Assembly (NCBI GenBank): GCA_905250025.1
Contig: CAJNOJ010000018.1
Location: 558,001 to 622,000 of the forward strand
Direction of reading: 5' to 3'
Length of the DNA: 64,000 nucleotides
Source: Adineta ricciae
Taxonomy: Eukaryota; Rotifera; Eurotatoria; Adinetida; Adinetidae
Shown here piece by piece: positions 12,065 to 24,769 of this stretch. The stretch's first letter is position 1. Every line of letters starts with the position of its first letter. The translations under genes and the position numbers were made by a program. The notes beneath the pieces were generated by a model. That model was not told the DNA's origin. It searched no databases and saw only the letters and a program-made list of their open reading frames with translations.

Positions 12065-12487
12065 TCAATCCACCAATCTTAATAAACAGAGCAGCAGATT
12101 GAAGATAGAGAGGAATGAAAAGATTGCTTACAGTGACTAGATCGATCTCATCTTGTGTTAGTGGTTGTCGACGATATTTTTGTGGTGTTTGCGAAAATTC
12201 TAATGTCGTCGATATCTCACTCGATTTGGATTGATTATTATTTGTCGATGTTGGTGATGCAGGTACATTCTCTGGTTCATGATGACCTGAGACAAACAGA
12301 TTCATTCGCTTTTTAATCAAAGCTGTGCATATTTACTGGATGAATGAGCATCTGCATGATTTGCACCATATCGAAAATGAATCGCCGGAGCATGGTGACG
12401 AAGGGCTTTCTACAAGCATAAATAATACAACCAGGACAAAAAAGTCGATAATCTATTAACCTGAAGGTGATTGATCATACTAGCCAT
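12065..12487 (-). CDS. MRPS36: 2-oxoglutarate dehydrogenase subunit KGD4 (MRPS36-like)
   Basis: This small four-exon gene encodes about 90 residues (human about 103). Exon 1 (12487-12461) encodes MASMINHLQ. Exon 2 begins at 12409 with KALRHHAPAIHFRYG, equivalent to the family's N-terminal KPHTPLIRFP segment. After a Ser/Asn-rich linker comes TPQKYRRQPLTQDEIDLVT. The last exon adds IGGLT and the TGA at 12067-12065. The family hallmark is the C-terminal PQKYRRK..SQEEMEFIQRGGPE, matched here by position and spacing. KGD4 recruits the E3 enzyme (DLD) to the E1-E2 core of the mitochondrial 2-oxoglutarate dehydrogenase complex; it was earlier mis-assigned as a ribosomal protein. The last exon is tiny and would be missed by simple gene callers. 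Confidence 0.75.
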
Positions 12488-12928
12488 AATAACAACAAAA
12501 TGCGATTATGCAACTCTAAAGAAATACCTAAATGAATCTTACACTATCAATTATAAGTACGTATGAACTTCATGAAGTAGTAGAGAACACCTACAAAAAT
12601 CTATTCACTATAAGGTCTCAACGAGCGTTCGTCAGAAGAAAGTTATTCGGGTACAAACAATATTCATTTCATTCATATTTCCATCAGAGAACTCAGAGTC
12701 CTCAGTAAATTGGAAACGATTTGATTGTTTACTATCGCACTTACGCCAGCCGATCCGTTAATTATGACCAAACCGAATGCTTGCTGGAGATCTACGAGCC
12801 AATAGAAACAAAAATTATTTTGCTTTCTCGCATTGATTCAGAAGGACATCTAGAATGAAAACATACTGATAAGTAAAAAAGGAAAGTTGTATTTTTTGTT
12901 TCTGTTCGACCTTCAGTACCCAAAAAAT
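12488..12928. other. Divergent upstream region of KGD4-like and agmatinase-like genes
   Basis: This 441-bp gap lies between two divergent genes that both encode likely mitochondrial proteins. It could be a shared promoter region. No TATA-like element or clear motif was assigned. Confidence 0.45.
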
Positions 12929-14063
12929 ATGTTGAAGACAATCCCCTCACGCTGTCTTACATTTGCTTATCGCGCATCGTGTCGATGGAAATCTACTGAA
13001 ACGGCGCCCACTGGTGTATTACCAGGTGACAATTCTGAATTACGTGGTGATGGAGCCATTCGTCGAAGTGAACTATACGGTTCAACCGTTGAACAGACTT
13101 ATGCGGGCGTTCTATCATTTCTTCGCCGGAATTACACTCGAAATTTGAAAGGTGTTGATGTAGCTGTAACAGGTATTCCACTTGACTTAGCAACGACCTA
13201 TCGACCTGGCACTCGATTCGGTCCGAAAGGTATTCGTGAAGCGTCTGTTCAATTCGCTGAATTGAAAAGTTATCCGGATGGTCTGGAAATCTTCGAAGAT
13301 TTAGCTGTTGTCGACTATGGTGATTGTTGGTTTGACCTAGGTCAACCGAAAAGCATTCCATTGGCCATTGAAAATCATGCTAAAAAGATCATTGATCGAA
13401 ATGTTTTTCTCCTGTCATTAGGTTAACTAATATTTTCTTCAATGTAAATTGCATTTTTATTACGCATCTTTAGGTGGTGATCATTATATTACATATCCAT
13501 TGCTAAAAGCTCATGTCGCTCGACACGGCAAGCCTCTGTCTCTTGTTCAATTCGATGCCCATTGTGACACATGGCCAGATAAACATCCCGACAGTTTGAA
13601 TCATGGCTCTATGTTTTATTATGCTGTCAAAGAAGGACTGATCGATCCTAAAACGTCCATCCAAATTGGTATTCGAACATATAATGATGATTTCATGGGA
13701 GTAAAAATTCTCGATGCAAATTGGGTTCATCGACATACGATTGAGGAAGTAGTTGCAGAAATTCAAAATCGAGTTGGCAATAATCCAACGTACTTAACTT
13801 TTGATATTGATTGCCTTGATCCAGCATTTGCTCCTGGTACAGGTACGCCTGTCTGTGGAGGACTAACAACAGCACAAGCGCTTGGAATTGTTCGCCAATT
13901 AAGATCGATTAATTATGTCGGCATGGATATTGTCGAAGTTTCTCCACCTTACGATCATGCGAATGTCACGGGTTTAGCAGCGGCTACTTTAGGATATGAG
14001 TTTTTGGTTTTACTGAGAAACAAGAAGGTTATTGATAAATCATTTACATTTGGAGCTCGATAA
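12929..14063 (+). CDS. AGMAT: Mitochondrial agmatinase-like ureohydrolase
   Basis: There are two exons, 12929-13421 and 13474-14063, with a 52-bp intron that splits a Gly codon inside the metal-binding motif (LLSLG/GDHYITYP). The protein is about 360 residues. It begins with a Ser/Arg-rich amphipathic presequence (MLKTIPSRCLTFAYRASCRW), typical of mitochondrial import. Arginase/agmatinase manganese motifs are all present: GDH, DAHCD, and DIDCLDP with PGTGTP following. Agmatinase hydrolyses agmatine to putrescine and urea. Other ureohydrolases (guanidinobutyrase, guanidino-acid hydrolase) share these motifs, and recent work assigned other guanidino substrates to some animal AGMAT homologs, so the substrate is uncertain. 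It appears intact. Confidence 0.88.
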
Positions 14064-14315
14064 AAACTAAAAGTGCTTTTTCTTCTGTTCTGACTATAAT
14101 TGATTACTGAATAGAATGTTCACCGATTAAAGATTCTTCTGTGTATTCTACGATAATAGCGATGGATGTGTATGTACCAATCAAAAATATACGAAACGAA
14201 ATGTTCTACCTCTATCGAACGATTCCTTTGTTATGATATGCATCGAAAAGGAAGACTAACTTAACTATTCGTGTACCGATATCTCCTAACGAACAAATAC
14301 ATCAAATTTCTTTAG

Positions 14316-15787
14316 ATGCTATCTCAGTTTCTTATATATTCGTTAATCTGTGTACTTTTCACATTCAGTTTTGTCTCTACTGATGAGAAAACCTGTAGTA
14401 AAACCAACTGTCAATTGCCATGCTGTCAATGTCCTGTGACAAATGGAAATCCTACACCATTCAATGTCACTGACATTCCTCACTTTGTAATTATCTGAAA
14501 AAAAAGAACTTGTTTTCATGATTGTTCCATTGTTTCTCTTAGGTGCTTTTCACCTTTGTTGGTAATTTAAATCAACACACATTCGATCCGATTCGTTCAC
14601 TGCTCAATCCTGCTCATCGGAACCCAAACAAATGTCCCATATCATCTACATTCTTTGTGAATGACAACTACACAGATTATTGTTTAGTACAACGTTTATT
14701 CAATAATCGGAATGAAATAGCTATGACAACTTCAAGTAATCGGTACGATGGTACCTTCGCTTATCTCTTTCGTTTCCATTTCGATCATCTTTTTTCGAAG
14801 ATGTCCATTAACGAATTGTTACGAAGAGAATCACTGGCGTCGATGGATCGATAATGATTGGAAACGTGAAATTAAACAACAACGAAGCAATCTCATCGAT
14901 CAATCGCACATACATCAATCTCATCTCAAAGGTTTTCGCGTTCCACACTTACAAATCGACGAAAATAAACATTTGAATTTCATTCGAAATTATCATTTTC
15001 ATTATGATTCGTCCATGTTATTCAAATCATCGAATTTAATTTGGCCATTTACGATGAATTACTTGACGAATACAACTGACTGTATTAATTGTGATGAATC
15101 CAGTCAAACCATCGACGCACTATGGCAATTTCCATTACATGAATGGAGCCATCCAAAAAGTAAATCGAATATTGAAGTACTAGAAGTGAATCTTGTCTTT
15201 CTCTTCGACCTTTAGCAAGTACAACTTGCCGAACGCTTTCCGATTCATCTTGTTTACCCGAGGATGAAATACAGTCAGCCGATTCGTTCTTTGATTTAAT
15301 TAAATACAATTTCGATCGTCATTCATCGCTGCAACTCGGTCAACGATCTCCGTTTATAATCGAACTAGATCTTTTCTGGCTTGCCGATCATCAAAATAAA
15401 CGTTTAGAAGGGTTGATTCGTTTCATCGAATACATCCTAAACAGTGAAGATCATCAGCATGTCTATTTCGTCTCGATCGAACAAGCACTCGAATGGTTGA
15501 AATATCCACGAAAACTGAACGAACTCGATGAGTTTTGGGCATTTGGCTGCAGCGATATAATCTATGATTATGATATCGATTGTATCGATTCCGATGGAAA
15601 TTCTTCGAAGAAACAAGAAGCGAAACGCTTGACAGCGGGCAATGGATCAAATAAGACCGATTCGCAACCGATCGATCGACAAGCGGAAGACTTGTTTCGT
15701 AGTAGTATCGTCTTTCATTCAGTCTGGGTTTTTATTCTTTTAATTCTCGTCGTTCTCTTTTATGATCATTATTTTTCCAAAAAATGA
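14316..15787 (+). CDS. Chitin-deacetylase-like membrane protein, catalytic motifs lost
   Basis: There are four exons with introns of about 50-60 bp; donors are inferred near 14486, 14741 and 15161. A signal peptide (MLSQFLIYSLICVLFTFSFV) and a Cys-rich start (CSKTNCQLPCCQCP) are followed by a carbohydrate-esterase-4 fold. Recognisable elements include NPNKCPISSTFFVND, GFRVPHLQ (family RAPxL), YDSS, LIWPFTMNYLT and LWQFPLHEW, in the same order as animal chitin deacetylases. The catalytic TFDD is replaced by FTFVGNLN, and the metal-binding HxxxH segment after NEIA is MTTSSN. A C-terminal membrane segment (VWVFILLILVVLFYDHYF) anchors it. It is therefore probably a non-enzymatic chitin-associated or scaffold protein. 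The frame is otherwise intact, so it does not look like a pseudogene. Confidence 0.8.
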
Positions 15788-15825
15788 TTTTTGCTTTTTC
15801 TTTTATTTTCTTCAAACTATTCGAC

Positions 15826-15835
15826 AATAAATAAA
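15826..15835 (+). terminator. Overlapping AATAAA polyadenylation signals
   Basis: AATAAATAAA lies about 40 bp after the stop of the deacetylase-like gene, in a T-rich then A-rich stretch. The placement is right for its 3' end. Confidence 0.55.
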
Positions 15836-16049
15836 AAAAACGAATCACTATCCAATCATTTGTTGCTCTTGGTTTCTATAAGTAAAATGACAACAAAAAC
15901 AGAAGAGATTGTAGATATTGAACCAAATTGGCAAAGGATCGATTGAAACAGATTTTCGTAAGCGAAAAACAAACGAGATATTATACAGTATGAAATCACT
16001 GGTGTCACACTTTATTATGAACAAATTCGTGAAGAATTCAGGGATTGTG

Positions 16050-19000
16050 TCAGTGAAAGATGTACTTCAGAATGATTGCCACAACTATGATTAAGACATA
16101 CTGAATATACGGTGAAATCGGAGTGATTTGATTGGTATTCGAATTGAGACGATTCGTTTTCAGTGTCTTGAGATCTTTTTCATGAGAATCGAGTCGTTCG
16201 TTAATACGTGTCAATGTAGTTTCGACATGTTTTAATAATTTGGTGGTTGGATCTTCTGAAATTTTCGAAAACAACGATTGTTGATTGACGTTTGTCGGCG
16301 TCGCTGAAGATGCTTCATCTTCACGAATATTATTTAATGACGGAGATGGTCCACGTGCCAAAGTGGATGGTTGCCCAATGGATTTATTCGCAGAATTGTT
16401 ACGATTCGAGCTTTGAGTAGTATGATTCATATTATGTGCGCGATGACGAGTACGCGTACAGATAACAAAATTACTTTCATAAGTTGAAATGTCATTGTGA
16501 GCATCCCATGGGCGTGCACTAAAATTTGAGAATAGGAAGTCAAGACTGGATATAGATTTTTGAAAGCTATTCAAACAAGATGATACGTATATTTTTCAGA
16601 TGTGTTAATTTAAAATCCTCAGGGGTTTATCCTTCATTTTAATATGAACATATATATAATTAAGACGTAATCTTCCGGGTTTTTAGAGAATATGTCTTTA
16701 TGAAATGTGAATTCGATATTAAGTTTTTTTTATTATTGACTTACTCGGCATAAGTGTAAATCCATTCTTTCGTACTTGGGTCGATGTTGAATAAGCGTGG
16801 ATGCCACTCAGTACCAGTTGCTTTACGTTCTTTGATCTGCCTTCTCTGTTCGTCTTCGATAATAGTCTTTTCTTCGGTTGCTGAGACTTGATCATTCTGT
16901 TTGATCGCAATTGTGACACGTTGCCATAATCTACAAGAGAAAACTTTCATAGACTACTGTATAGAAACGAGAGAACGATGTTACTTCTCAGATTCATTGT
17001 CTTGTTGTTGTTCAAGTGGAACGACATAGCGTTTTAACCGTGAGTTGACAACAGATTGGGTGACTTTCCAAAAAACACTCTTCGCCTTATGAAAGAACAG
17101 ATTATTTCAAAACGTTGTTCACAATAAACACTACATACGTTCGTAGCTTTATCAACAATTGTTATTTCGTCATCCCAATGACCTGAAAACGTGTATATGA
17201 CGTCTTTTTCCAGACGTATTTTTCCTTCGATATGATTCGTAAGCTCTTGACCACCAATAAATGGCTAGAAACACAAGTATTGATTTCATTCATGGAAATT
17301 CTAACAACTATTCAATACTTTTAATTTAAATTCGATATCAGCTGAGTAACGAGTTTTTTCACAAACAATTGTTACTTTACCACCTAATTCCATAGTCAAT
17401 TTACCAATGAGAATACCTGTAAATCAACGAAATTGTCGTAGACTATGTTTTGAAAGTGAGTAGAAATCAAAGACCTTTGCAATTAGCATATGGCATAGTA
17501 ATAATGTAATCCTCTCCTCGGCTGAGAAGTGTTAGTCGTGCAGCTCCGTCGAGTATAGCCGAAAGGCTATTGCCTATAACAAAATCGAATATGGCCATTG
17601 TACGGAAAGAAAATGATTTCTATACCATAGAATTTTGATCGTGCCAAAATACTTCCTTGTACAGCAAAACCTTCTTTTCGATTTGATACATAGAAATTTG
17701 TTATTGGTGGATGATGAGAGATCTACATAAACAAGAGACATGCGATTTTTTCTATTCAAACTACAGAACAACGACAACAGCAACAACAATGACTACGCAA
17801 AAGAAATTATTCGAGCGAAAAGATTTTTCTGGGCTACGCCTGCGCGACTACTTGTTGAATCCAACCAAGAAAAGCGGCCACATTCGTGTATATTCCTGGA
17901 TAACCGGGACGCGCGCAACCAACGCCATACGATGTTATACCAACAATAACCCACTGCTGTGATCCACGCGGTTTATATACCAAAGGACCACCAGAGTCAC
18001 CTAAGATAGGACATCAAAATCTCTCTTCAAACTTCCATCTTTCTTTTTTTACCTTGACATGTATCCACACCACCACTTTGTAGTCCAGCACATATTTGTG
18101 TGTAACGATTATATTGCGAATATATACCATCACACGTTGGTAGTATTTGTATACTTGCTTGCTGTAATGTATAAGGTAACTTGCCACCTTCGCTAGTCAA
18201 ACCGAATCCTGTGATTACCACACGTCGATACGTAGGTACTACAAATGACGCACTGGGTGGTAAACACACAATATTTACAGTATCACTGGTATCAACGGCA
18301 TACTGCAATCTTATGATAGCAATGTCATTTCCATTCTGAGCGCTGACATAGTCTTCATGAACGTAGATTGCTGAAACACGGTAAATAGTACCGGCATAGT
18401 AACCTTGTCGAATCATATTGTGTGCACCGACACGAACAAGATAATCATTGGCATCATCTGATACACCGACAATGCAATGGGCGCCTGTTATAACATGTCG
18501 TCGATCGATTAAAGTTCCTCCACACGTAAATTGACCTCTAACCGAGATGTAAACTTGCCATGGCCAAGCAAAATCGGATGCATCCTGACCGCCAACAATA
18601 CGAAAATCAGCTTCGAAAGCTGATTGCATCGTACCACATAGACGCGTTTGCGCTTGAGTGTTAGCAATAGCGATAATGAATAGTACGAAACGAAACAACA
18701 TTGTTATGAAATTGACCTATGTGTTGCTGCCTTTTATATAGCGGTCAACTGCTCATTCTCATCGCGCATCTTTGTTTTCCAAATGGACGAATAAGAGAGA
18801 AAGAAATATTACCTGTTCGGCTAAATAGAATGTCTTGCTGTCGTTCTTTGTATGATGAAAAAAACATCGATAAACTTCGCCAATAACAGGATTGTACGGT
18901 TTTTTCAATCCCTAAAAACGAACAAATGCTTAGTCTGTCTCGCATGATTTCTTTAACTAACTTTTGGTTTTTTATAGAATCCTGAGAGATAAAATTTAAC

Positions 19001-21039
19001 AATCGTTTTCATTCGTACTAATGGATCAGATGAATTTATCGCTCTAAAGTATAAACATTTTCTTCGCTGATATTCTCGTTCAGAAATTCATATTTACTCT
19101 TCGAGAATATCACAATGATGATAATAATCAGAAAGTTTCTCAAGAAATGATCTTGGTTCCAGAATGAACGTTGGCAGAACAACTTTGGATAAATCCATAC
19201 CTGGACGCACTTGTTTTAATAAATGCATGATTAGAGATTTATTTTCTTCCGCAACTTCTTCAGTTTGTGCAACATTGCCCAACTAAAAAGAAAAGAAAAT
19301 TTTCTTTGTATGCACGATGAAACAAAATTTGACTTTACTTCTCCCATTTCTTCGGGTGGTGCTGCTAAGTATGGAGTTTCATTATCATCTTCATTTAAGC
19401 ATTCTTGGGAACTTTCCGAATGACTTGAACCACTTCTCGATGCTTTACTCACATCAGCACTTGCTTCACTCATCCGATCATCTTCTACACAAAACGACAA
19501 CCATGACAATTTCCATCAAATTTTGAAAAGATGCAGACCTTCTTTGTTCGATAGACGACTAGCTTCGAAATCATTGTCGGAAAAACTTGTGCTTAAAAAT
19601 GTTGTATCAGGAACTGGCGATGGATTGGAGATGTTCGGAGTGCTGCTTGCTAGTTCTTCATTGATTGTGGTAGAAGAATATGGCTTTTTTAATAATTTTG
19701 AGCATTTCATTGTTAATTCAAGTGCATCCATCCAACAACGTCCTGGAAAATGTACCAGAAGAAGGATGATAAACACAAAAACGGATATACAAATATGTGT
19801 CTGTTTACCGGCTGTTTCATCGCTTGCTCGACAAATAAGATAGTTCATAGGTAAAGGAAATGTGATTGCACCGAATTGTTCATTGTTGGGACCTTTTTGT
19901 GCCCAGATGGATTTCTCTAATGGATGCCAGATTTTGAAACAAAATCCTGGCTTCTTCGATGGACGTTGAATCACTAAAACAAATATTTCACTAATCTCTT
20001 CATAAATTCATTCGAACAATTATCCTACCTTCACATGATGATAGAACAACAGTGCCAACCCATACACCATTCTAGATATTTTTAAAAGAAGTTTAACTAA
20101 TCGAAAGTTGAACACAGAACTCACTTTTGATGGTGGATTTCGATAGAGTAACATCAAACCTGGTTTGAGAATTGCCCATAGCTTTGTCCAATCTCTGAGT
20201 GTTCCTCGAACTTTTAGCCAATCGCTCACAATCACAACAGACGAATCTTTGAGTACATTGGCTAGTTCGGATGTAATCCGTTTTTTTGCACTTTGATACG
20301 ATTGCTTCTTCATCTAGATCACCAGTCGAGGATTCTTAATCAATTCTCTCATTCATTCCCTTTCTCTTACTTTGTAAGATTCTTGTTTGGTATTATTTCG
20401 TTCTACTGATTCATTTGACGAACCCAATGATTCAAATGTTGTATTTAGCTAACAAAACAAGACAATGTTCAAATGAGATTTTCTTTTTTTCTTGCGAATG
20501 AACTTATTACTTTGTTCATATCTTCATCATTCAACAATCCCATTGTTACTAAACCTAATTATAAATAACATAGCTGTTTTTATGTTATGTTTTCTCTAAA
20601 TGAATCATCTTTACCCGAAGCTAATTCATCAGGCTTGGTTTGTTCGGGAAAACTTGATACCGTACTTGATCGACTCATAGTTGGATCAATATCTTCTTTA
20701 TTTCTTGATAATGATCGGTCCAATCGTGAAGATGTTTGTTTAGTTAATGTTTGCGATCGAATACCATTGGTATTTGACTAAAGGCAGTATTTGATTACTA
20801 CTATTAACAATTACAAAAGGCATTTACCAAATTCTCCTTCGAATTTTGACGAATCGACGATGATGATGGATCCATAGGAGTTTTCGGTGTGCTCGACTAA
20901 AAGTAAAAAGACAACACATCAATGTGATTCGACAAGGACAACGAATTCGTTGATTAATTAATTGTTAGTGAACATTGCAAACCTTGCGAACAGAGCGAGT
21001 AGGTGGTGGACAAACCAAGAGGCGAGGATGAGTTGCCAT
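16050..21039 (-). CDS. OSBPL8: Oxysterol-binding-protein-related protein, ORP5/8 type
   Basis: This large multi-exon gene starts at ATG 21039 ([19 protein letters not shown]). Order of domains: a Ser-rich N-terminus, then a PH domain ([19 protein letters not shown], about 20270-19700), a Ser/Asp-rich linker, and the lipid-transfer domain. That domain has [44 protein letters not shown] and [12 protein letters not shown], with [17 protein letters not shown] and RPWDAHND further on. A hydrophobic tail ([15 protein letters not shown]) follows. ORP5 and ORP8 are ER tail-anchored proteins that exchange phosphatidylserine for PI4P at ER-plasma membrane contacts, and the PH-ORD-TM order fits this. 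The join AEQ-ISHHPP spans a 1090-bp intron (17723-18812) that contains a whole trypsin gene. Other introns are mostly 45-90 bp. Confidence 0.9.
17834..18701 (-). CDS. Trypsin-like secreted serine protease nested in ORP8 intron
   Basis: There are two exons (18701 to about 18053 and about 17999-17834) with an intron of about 53 bp before GDSGGP. A signal peptide ([19 protein letters not shown]) and a short propeptide with Cys are followed by the activation site FRIVGGQ. The catalytic triad is complete: His in TGAHC, Asp in GNDIAIIRL, Ser in GDSGGP. Asp at position 189 (VDTCQGDSGG) and the [18 protein letters not shown] segment indicate cleavage after Arg or Lys. One substitution is TGAHC where most trypsins have TAAHC, which is tolerated in the family. 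The gene lies wholly inside an intron of the OSBPL8-like gene on the same strand. It is probably a digestive or extracellular protease; that role is inferred. Confidence 0.92.
18731..18740 (-). promoter_or_regulatory. TATA box of nested trypsin gene
   Basis: On the minus strand this reads TATATAAAAG, 30-39 bp upstream of the trypsin ATG and inside the ORP8-like intron. The closeness implies an extremely short 5' UTR. It indicates that the nested gene has its own promoter and is not just an alternative product of the host transcript. Confidence 0.6.
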
Positions 21040-22579
21040 AATCAAAGAATGTCAACAAAGAAAAGAAGAAGAAGAAGAAGAAGATGCAGATGCAGGAAAT
21101 AAAGTAGAGATCTCTTATTCTGTTCTTTCCTCTTTTTTTCTTTCTCTTTCTCTTTTCTCGTATTTTTCAGTTTTACTTTTTTAACAGATAGCGTAACGTC
21201 GCGCTGTTGTTGTTCTTCTTTTTCTGCTGATCTCGGCATTAGTACTACTCTGCTTGTTTGCTTGTCAGTATTGTCGTCGTTATGACTACGTCCCCAACGA
21301 AGACAACACCGAGATAAATCATCTTTTTCTTTCCACTTCATTCTTCTTTCAATGACGATAACTACATTGACCTTGTTCTTCTATTATCATGTCGCTTTCT
21401 CAACGGATATAATAGAACGTTGACATGATTTTCAGTCGGATACGACGAATAATAATGTATCTATAGTTTTCCTTTTTTAAATTCCGTTAAATTGTGATGT
21501 GCTAATATTAGTATATTCTCGTTACGTTTGCTCGACAATTACGTGCTCGACTGAAGTTGTAAGGAGAAAAAATAACGACGGAATAAGACAACGGTAGTTT
21601 TTCACCACAATCTATTCGTGTTTTGTCATAAATATCGATTTTACTTTTATTATTCATGTCTTCGTTTTCATTTTCTCCATACACAATCAAATGCTATCGA
21701 GTATGCACGGTTGACATTCCATATCAACACGAGACTCTTCTACTGAAGTACTGCCATAAAGCAAGATGGTTGTCGTTATTGTCATCTTTTTCTCCTTTCG
21801 ATTATCGAATTACTGCCGTTCTCTATCAATGACACAGGCGCGTCGTTTTTTATGAGTAAATGCACGGAAATATTGCAAAACAAGCGGATCTTGTTGGCCG
21901 GCGTGTCGTTGCTTATATTATCTCTTCCCTCCGAGAATGAAAGGAAAAGTAAAACAGTGAAGGTTTTATCCTGGTGTTATTTTGTTTCTATAGCATTAGA
22001 TGATGATCTTAATCCATGTTATGATTAGTAAGAGCTAGTTAGCTTTGCTTATTTGTCTCACCTTTCTTTTCTGTCTGTTTTATCCTCACATGGTGACATG
22101 AGAGGTTCATTCGACTGATGAATAGCCTTTAAAAAAATGTCTTTTCGATCATTTGATCTAGTACTGGTTTGAGATGATCTACTTACATTCGGTTGTTTCT
22201 CGTTGATAGACGGTTATCGTAAATATTACATGATCAATGAGAATAAAAACTCATCTAGAATAAAGAAGAAGAAGAAACTTTTCGTTATTAGTTAAATCAA
22301 AGCTCGAGTTTGATGAAGGATTAGATCTTGATGATTGAAGATTTCAAGGAAATAGTGACAGCTTAGTAATCTTCTTCTGACAGGACACGCAAAGGAAGAT
22401 TCTTTCGTCTCAATTAAGTTTGTTTGACTTCACTCACTTAGCTTTTCTATTCGATTACAAAAATAAAGGGGTCTTTTCGAATCAAACACAAGAAATATCT
22501 AACGGTACGAATATCAACCGTTTTTTGCAATTTTTATTCGTAACAAAAACATGATTATTCTTCTTTTGCTTCTCTTCTT
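21040..22579. other. Intergenic region, 1.5 kb, no gene seen
   Basis: This is the upstream region of the ORP8-like gene and the 3' flank of bystin (both minus). A short GAA/AGA-rich tract (about 21058-21083) and pyrimidine-rich runs (21120-21170) are present. The open frame at 21042-21341 is low-complexity and lysine-rich, and is not credible as a gene. Confidence 0.5.
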
Positions 22580-24600
22580 CTAATCAGCTTCATCCATTAC
22601 GGCATATTGTTCGTCTTCTTCATCGCGACACTTGTATTCGCAAAGTAATTTTCGAACTTCAAGTCCAATGGTATGATGGAAATGATGATGTAACAATTCC
22701 AATAACGCTTGTTTTTGTTCTTAGAAGAAATACATTAAACATTTATTATAATCATACACAAAAAAAGAGTGTTTTTCATACCCGTTGAGATATCTTGACG
22801 ATAATTTTGAACAAAAGATAACAATGCTTGATGCCAGAGTACTGGAAGTTCACGAGTATCATTACGGAATCTATTAATAATAATATGACCGAGAATAGAA
22901 AATGTCAGAGTAAAACAACACGTACTTAATGAAATGATGAACAAGTGCATCGACAACACGGAATGGTAAGGCATAGCGTTTTTCAATCAGCATTCGAATA
23001 AATATTGAATTCCCACCAGAATAATTCATTTCGGCGATCTTCAACAAAGCAGCTGCTGAATGTAACATTGGCACGGAGTTTTTTGCAAGAATGCTGCCGA
23101 GGATCACAGCTTCACGAAGAGTACATGTGCCTGACTGCAAACATAGACAAAATGTCAATGAGAATAACAATCGTAGCCATTAAATCATCATCTTCTGTCT
23201 TTCAGATGTATTCAATTATCAAAGCATGATTTCTAATCTTCGTTTTCTAATGAAAGTGTACTCATTAATCTTTCTTAATACGAACGAACCGTTGGCGTAG
23301 TTATTGATAGATTAATTGAATGTCAATACTTAAGACAGGCTGTCAAATTAGCATATTTATGAAAGCTCTTTTCTTTGTTCTATGTGGTTTATTAACGAGG
23401 ATCTTACTTCACATAATGGTAGAATAATTCCTTTAAAGAAGGCACTCGGCTTGAATAAAGCTTTTCTCAGAGCCTAAAACGAGAAAATACTTATGAAAAG
23501 AAGACGAATAGGGATATCTACCATGTAGAGATGAAAATTGAGCTTTTTGTATTCATCGATATCATCGCGAATACGTGGAAGTAAGATGATATTATAGAAT
23601 CTATCGAAATTCATCAAATAGTTTCATCAAAAACGAAAAAAAGGTGAGTTACCGTTGTGCCATTTTCGCATCCATATTGGAAGCGAATAACCTTGTTGCT
23701 TGATACATCGATGCAGCAGTCCATCGATCCGGTTGTGTAATGAGAAGTACCTAGCATGAAAATTCAGGATATTTTCCTACGAAAATCATCTCTTACTTGT
23801 TCCCAATTGGATAAATTCGGTAGAATTTTGAACGCTTTGGGTATTTTTCCACTTCGATAATGTGAGAGAATCTGTCCGACTTGTTCGTACATACTAACAA
23901 GACGGGGATCGAGATCATTATCACCTACAATACACAAATTAGTTCGACATTTTCGCGTCCGAAATTGTAATACCAGCTGATTGCTTTTCGGCTTGTTTTT
24001 CCGCAATAATATCACCCAGTAATCGTCTTGGTTGACCAGTCATAAATGCTTCAAGCGCTTTTTCATCATCTTCATTGATCTATGAGAAAGTTCATTGAAC
24101 AAAAAGTAACAAATAGAATCCGTTTGTCTTACTGAAACTTCATCGTCTTCGAAATCTTCTTCTTGCGCACTTAAATCCTCGTCATCACTATCTTCAGTTC
24201 GATTTTTTTTTATTCTATTGATACGTTCTATCGATTGTGGATCTCTACAGAAGAACTAATTCCATTTGAAAGTAATTCAATCGAATTTCTTACGCATCTT
24301 CTTGGCTAATTGCCAATAGTTCGTCATTATCAAATTCACTTTGTTGTTCTCGAGCTTGTTGAATGATTTTTCTCGACAAACGTTCGTCTATAATCTAATT
24401 ATTCAAACAACATCAATACGAAAGACAATATTATACAAAAAAACTCGGACCTGATCGTTATCTTCTTCTTCGTACTTGCGCTTTTGCTTCTGTCGTGGTT
24501 TTTTTGCTAATACAGCTCGATCTTGATTGATTTGATCGGCTAAATTACCAGGTGCTTGAATCGGATCGCCCTGACGTCGAGTTTTTGAATTTCGACTCAT
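22580..24600 (-). CDS. BYSL: Bystin (ENP1), 40S ribosome biogenesis factor
   Basis: This multi-exon gene starts [14 protein letters not shown] and ends YAVMDEAD at the TAG 22582-22580. After a basic and acidic N-terminal part comes the conserved bystin domain: [125 protein letters not shown] and [16 protein letters not shown]. Bystin/Enp1 acts in pre-40S particles in the nucleolus and is needed for 18S rRNA processing and export. The intron near 23140-23410 is longer than its neighbours; the rest are about 50-60 bp. The reading is intact and the assignment firm. Confidence 0.93.
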
Positions 24601-24769
24601 GTTCGACGAGTTTTTTCTTTTCTAGAAACAAAATAAAAAACATCAGCAGAATGTAATTTTATCTTTTCATCAAGGGCAAAATCAAATTAATATTCCGGGG
24701 AAAAAACCGACAGAAATCACATATGGTGTATTGCAAATGATCAATAAAAAAACAAACAAATCGAAGAAT

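Noticed and set aside
17711..17962. Plus-strand open frames in the ORP8-like intron
   Set aside because: They are antisense to the last trypsin exon and the ISHHPP exon and have no domain.
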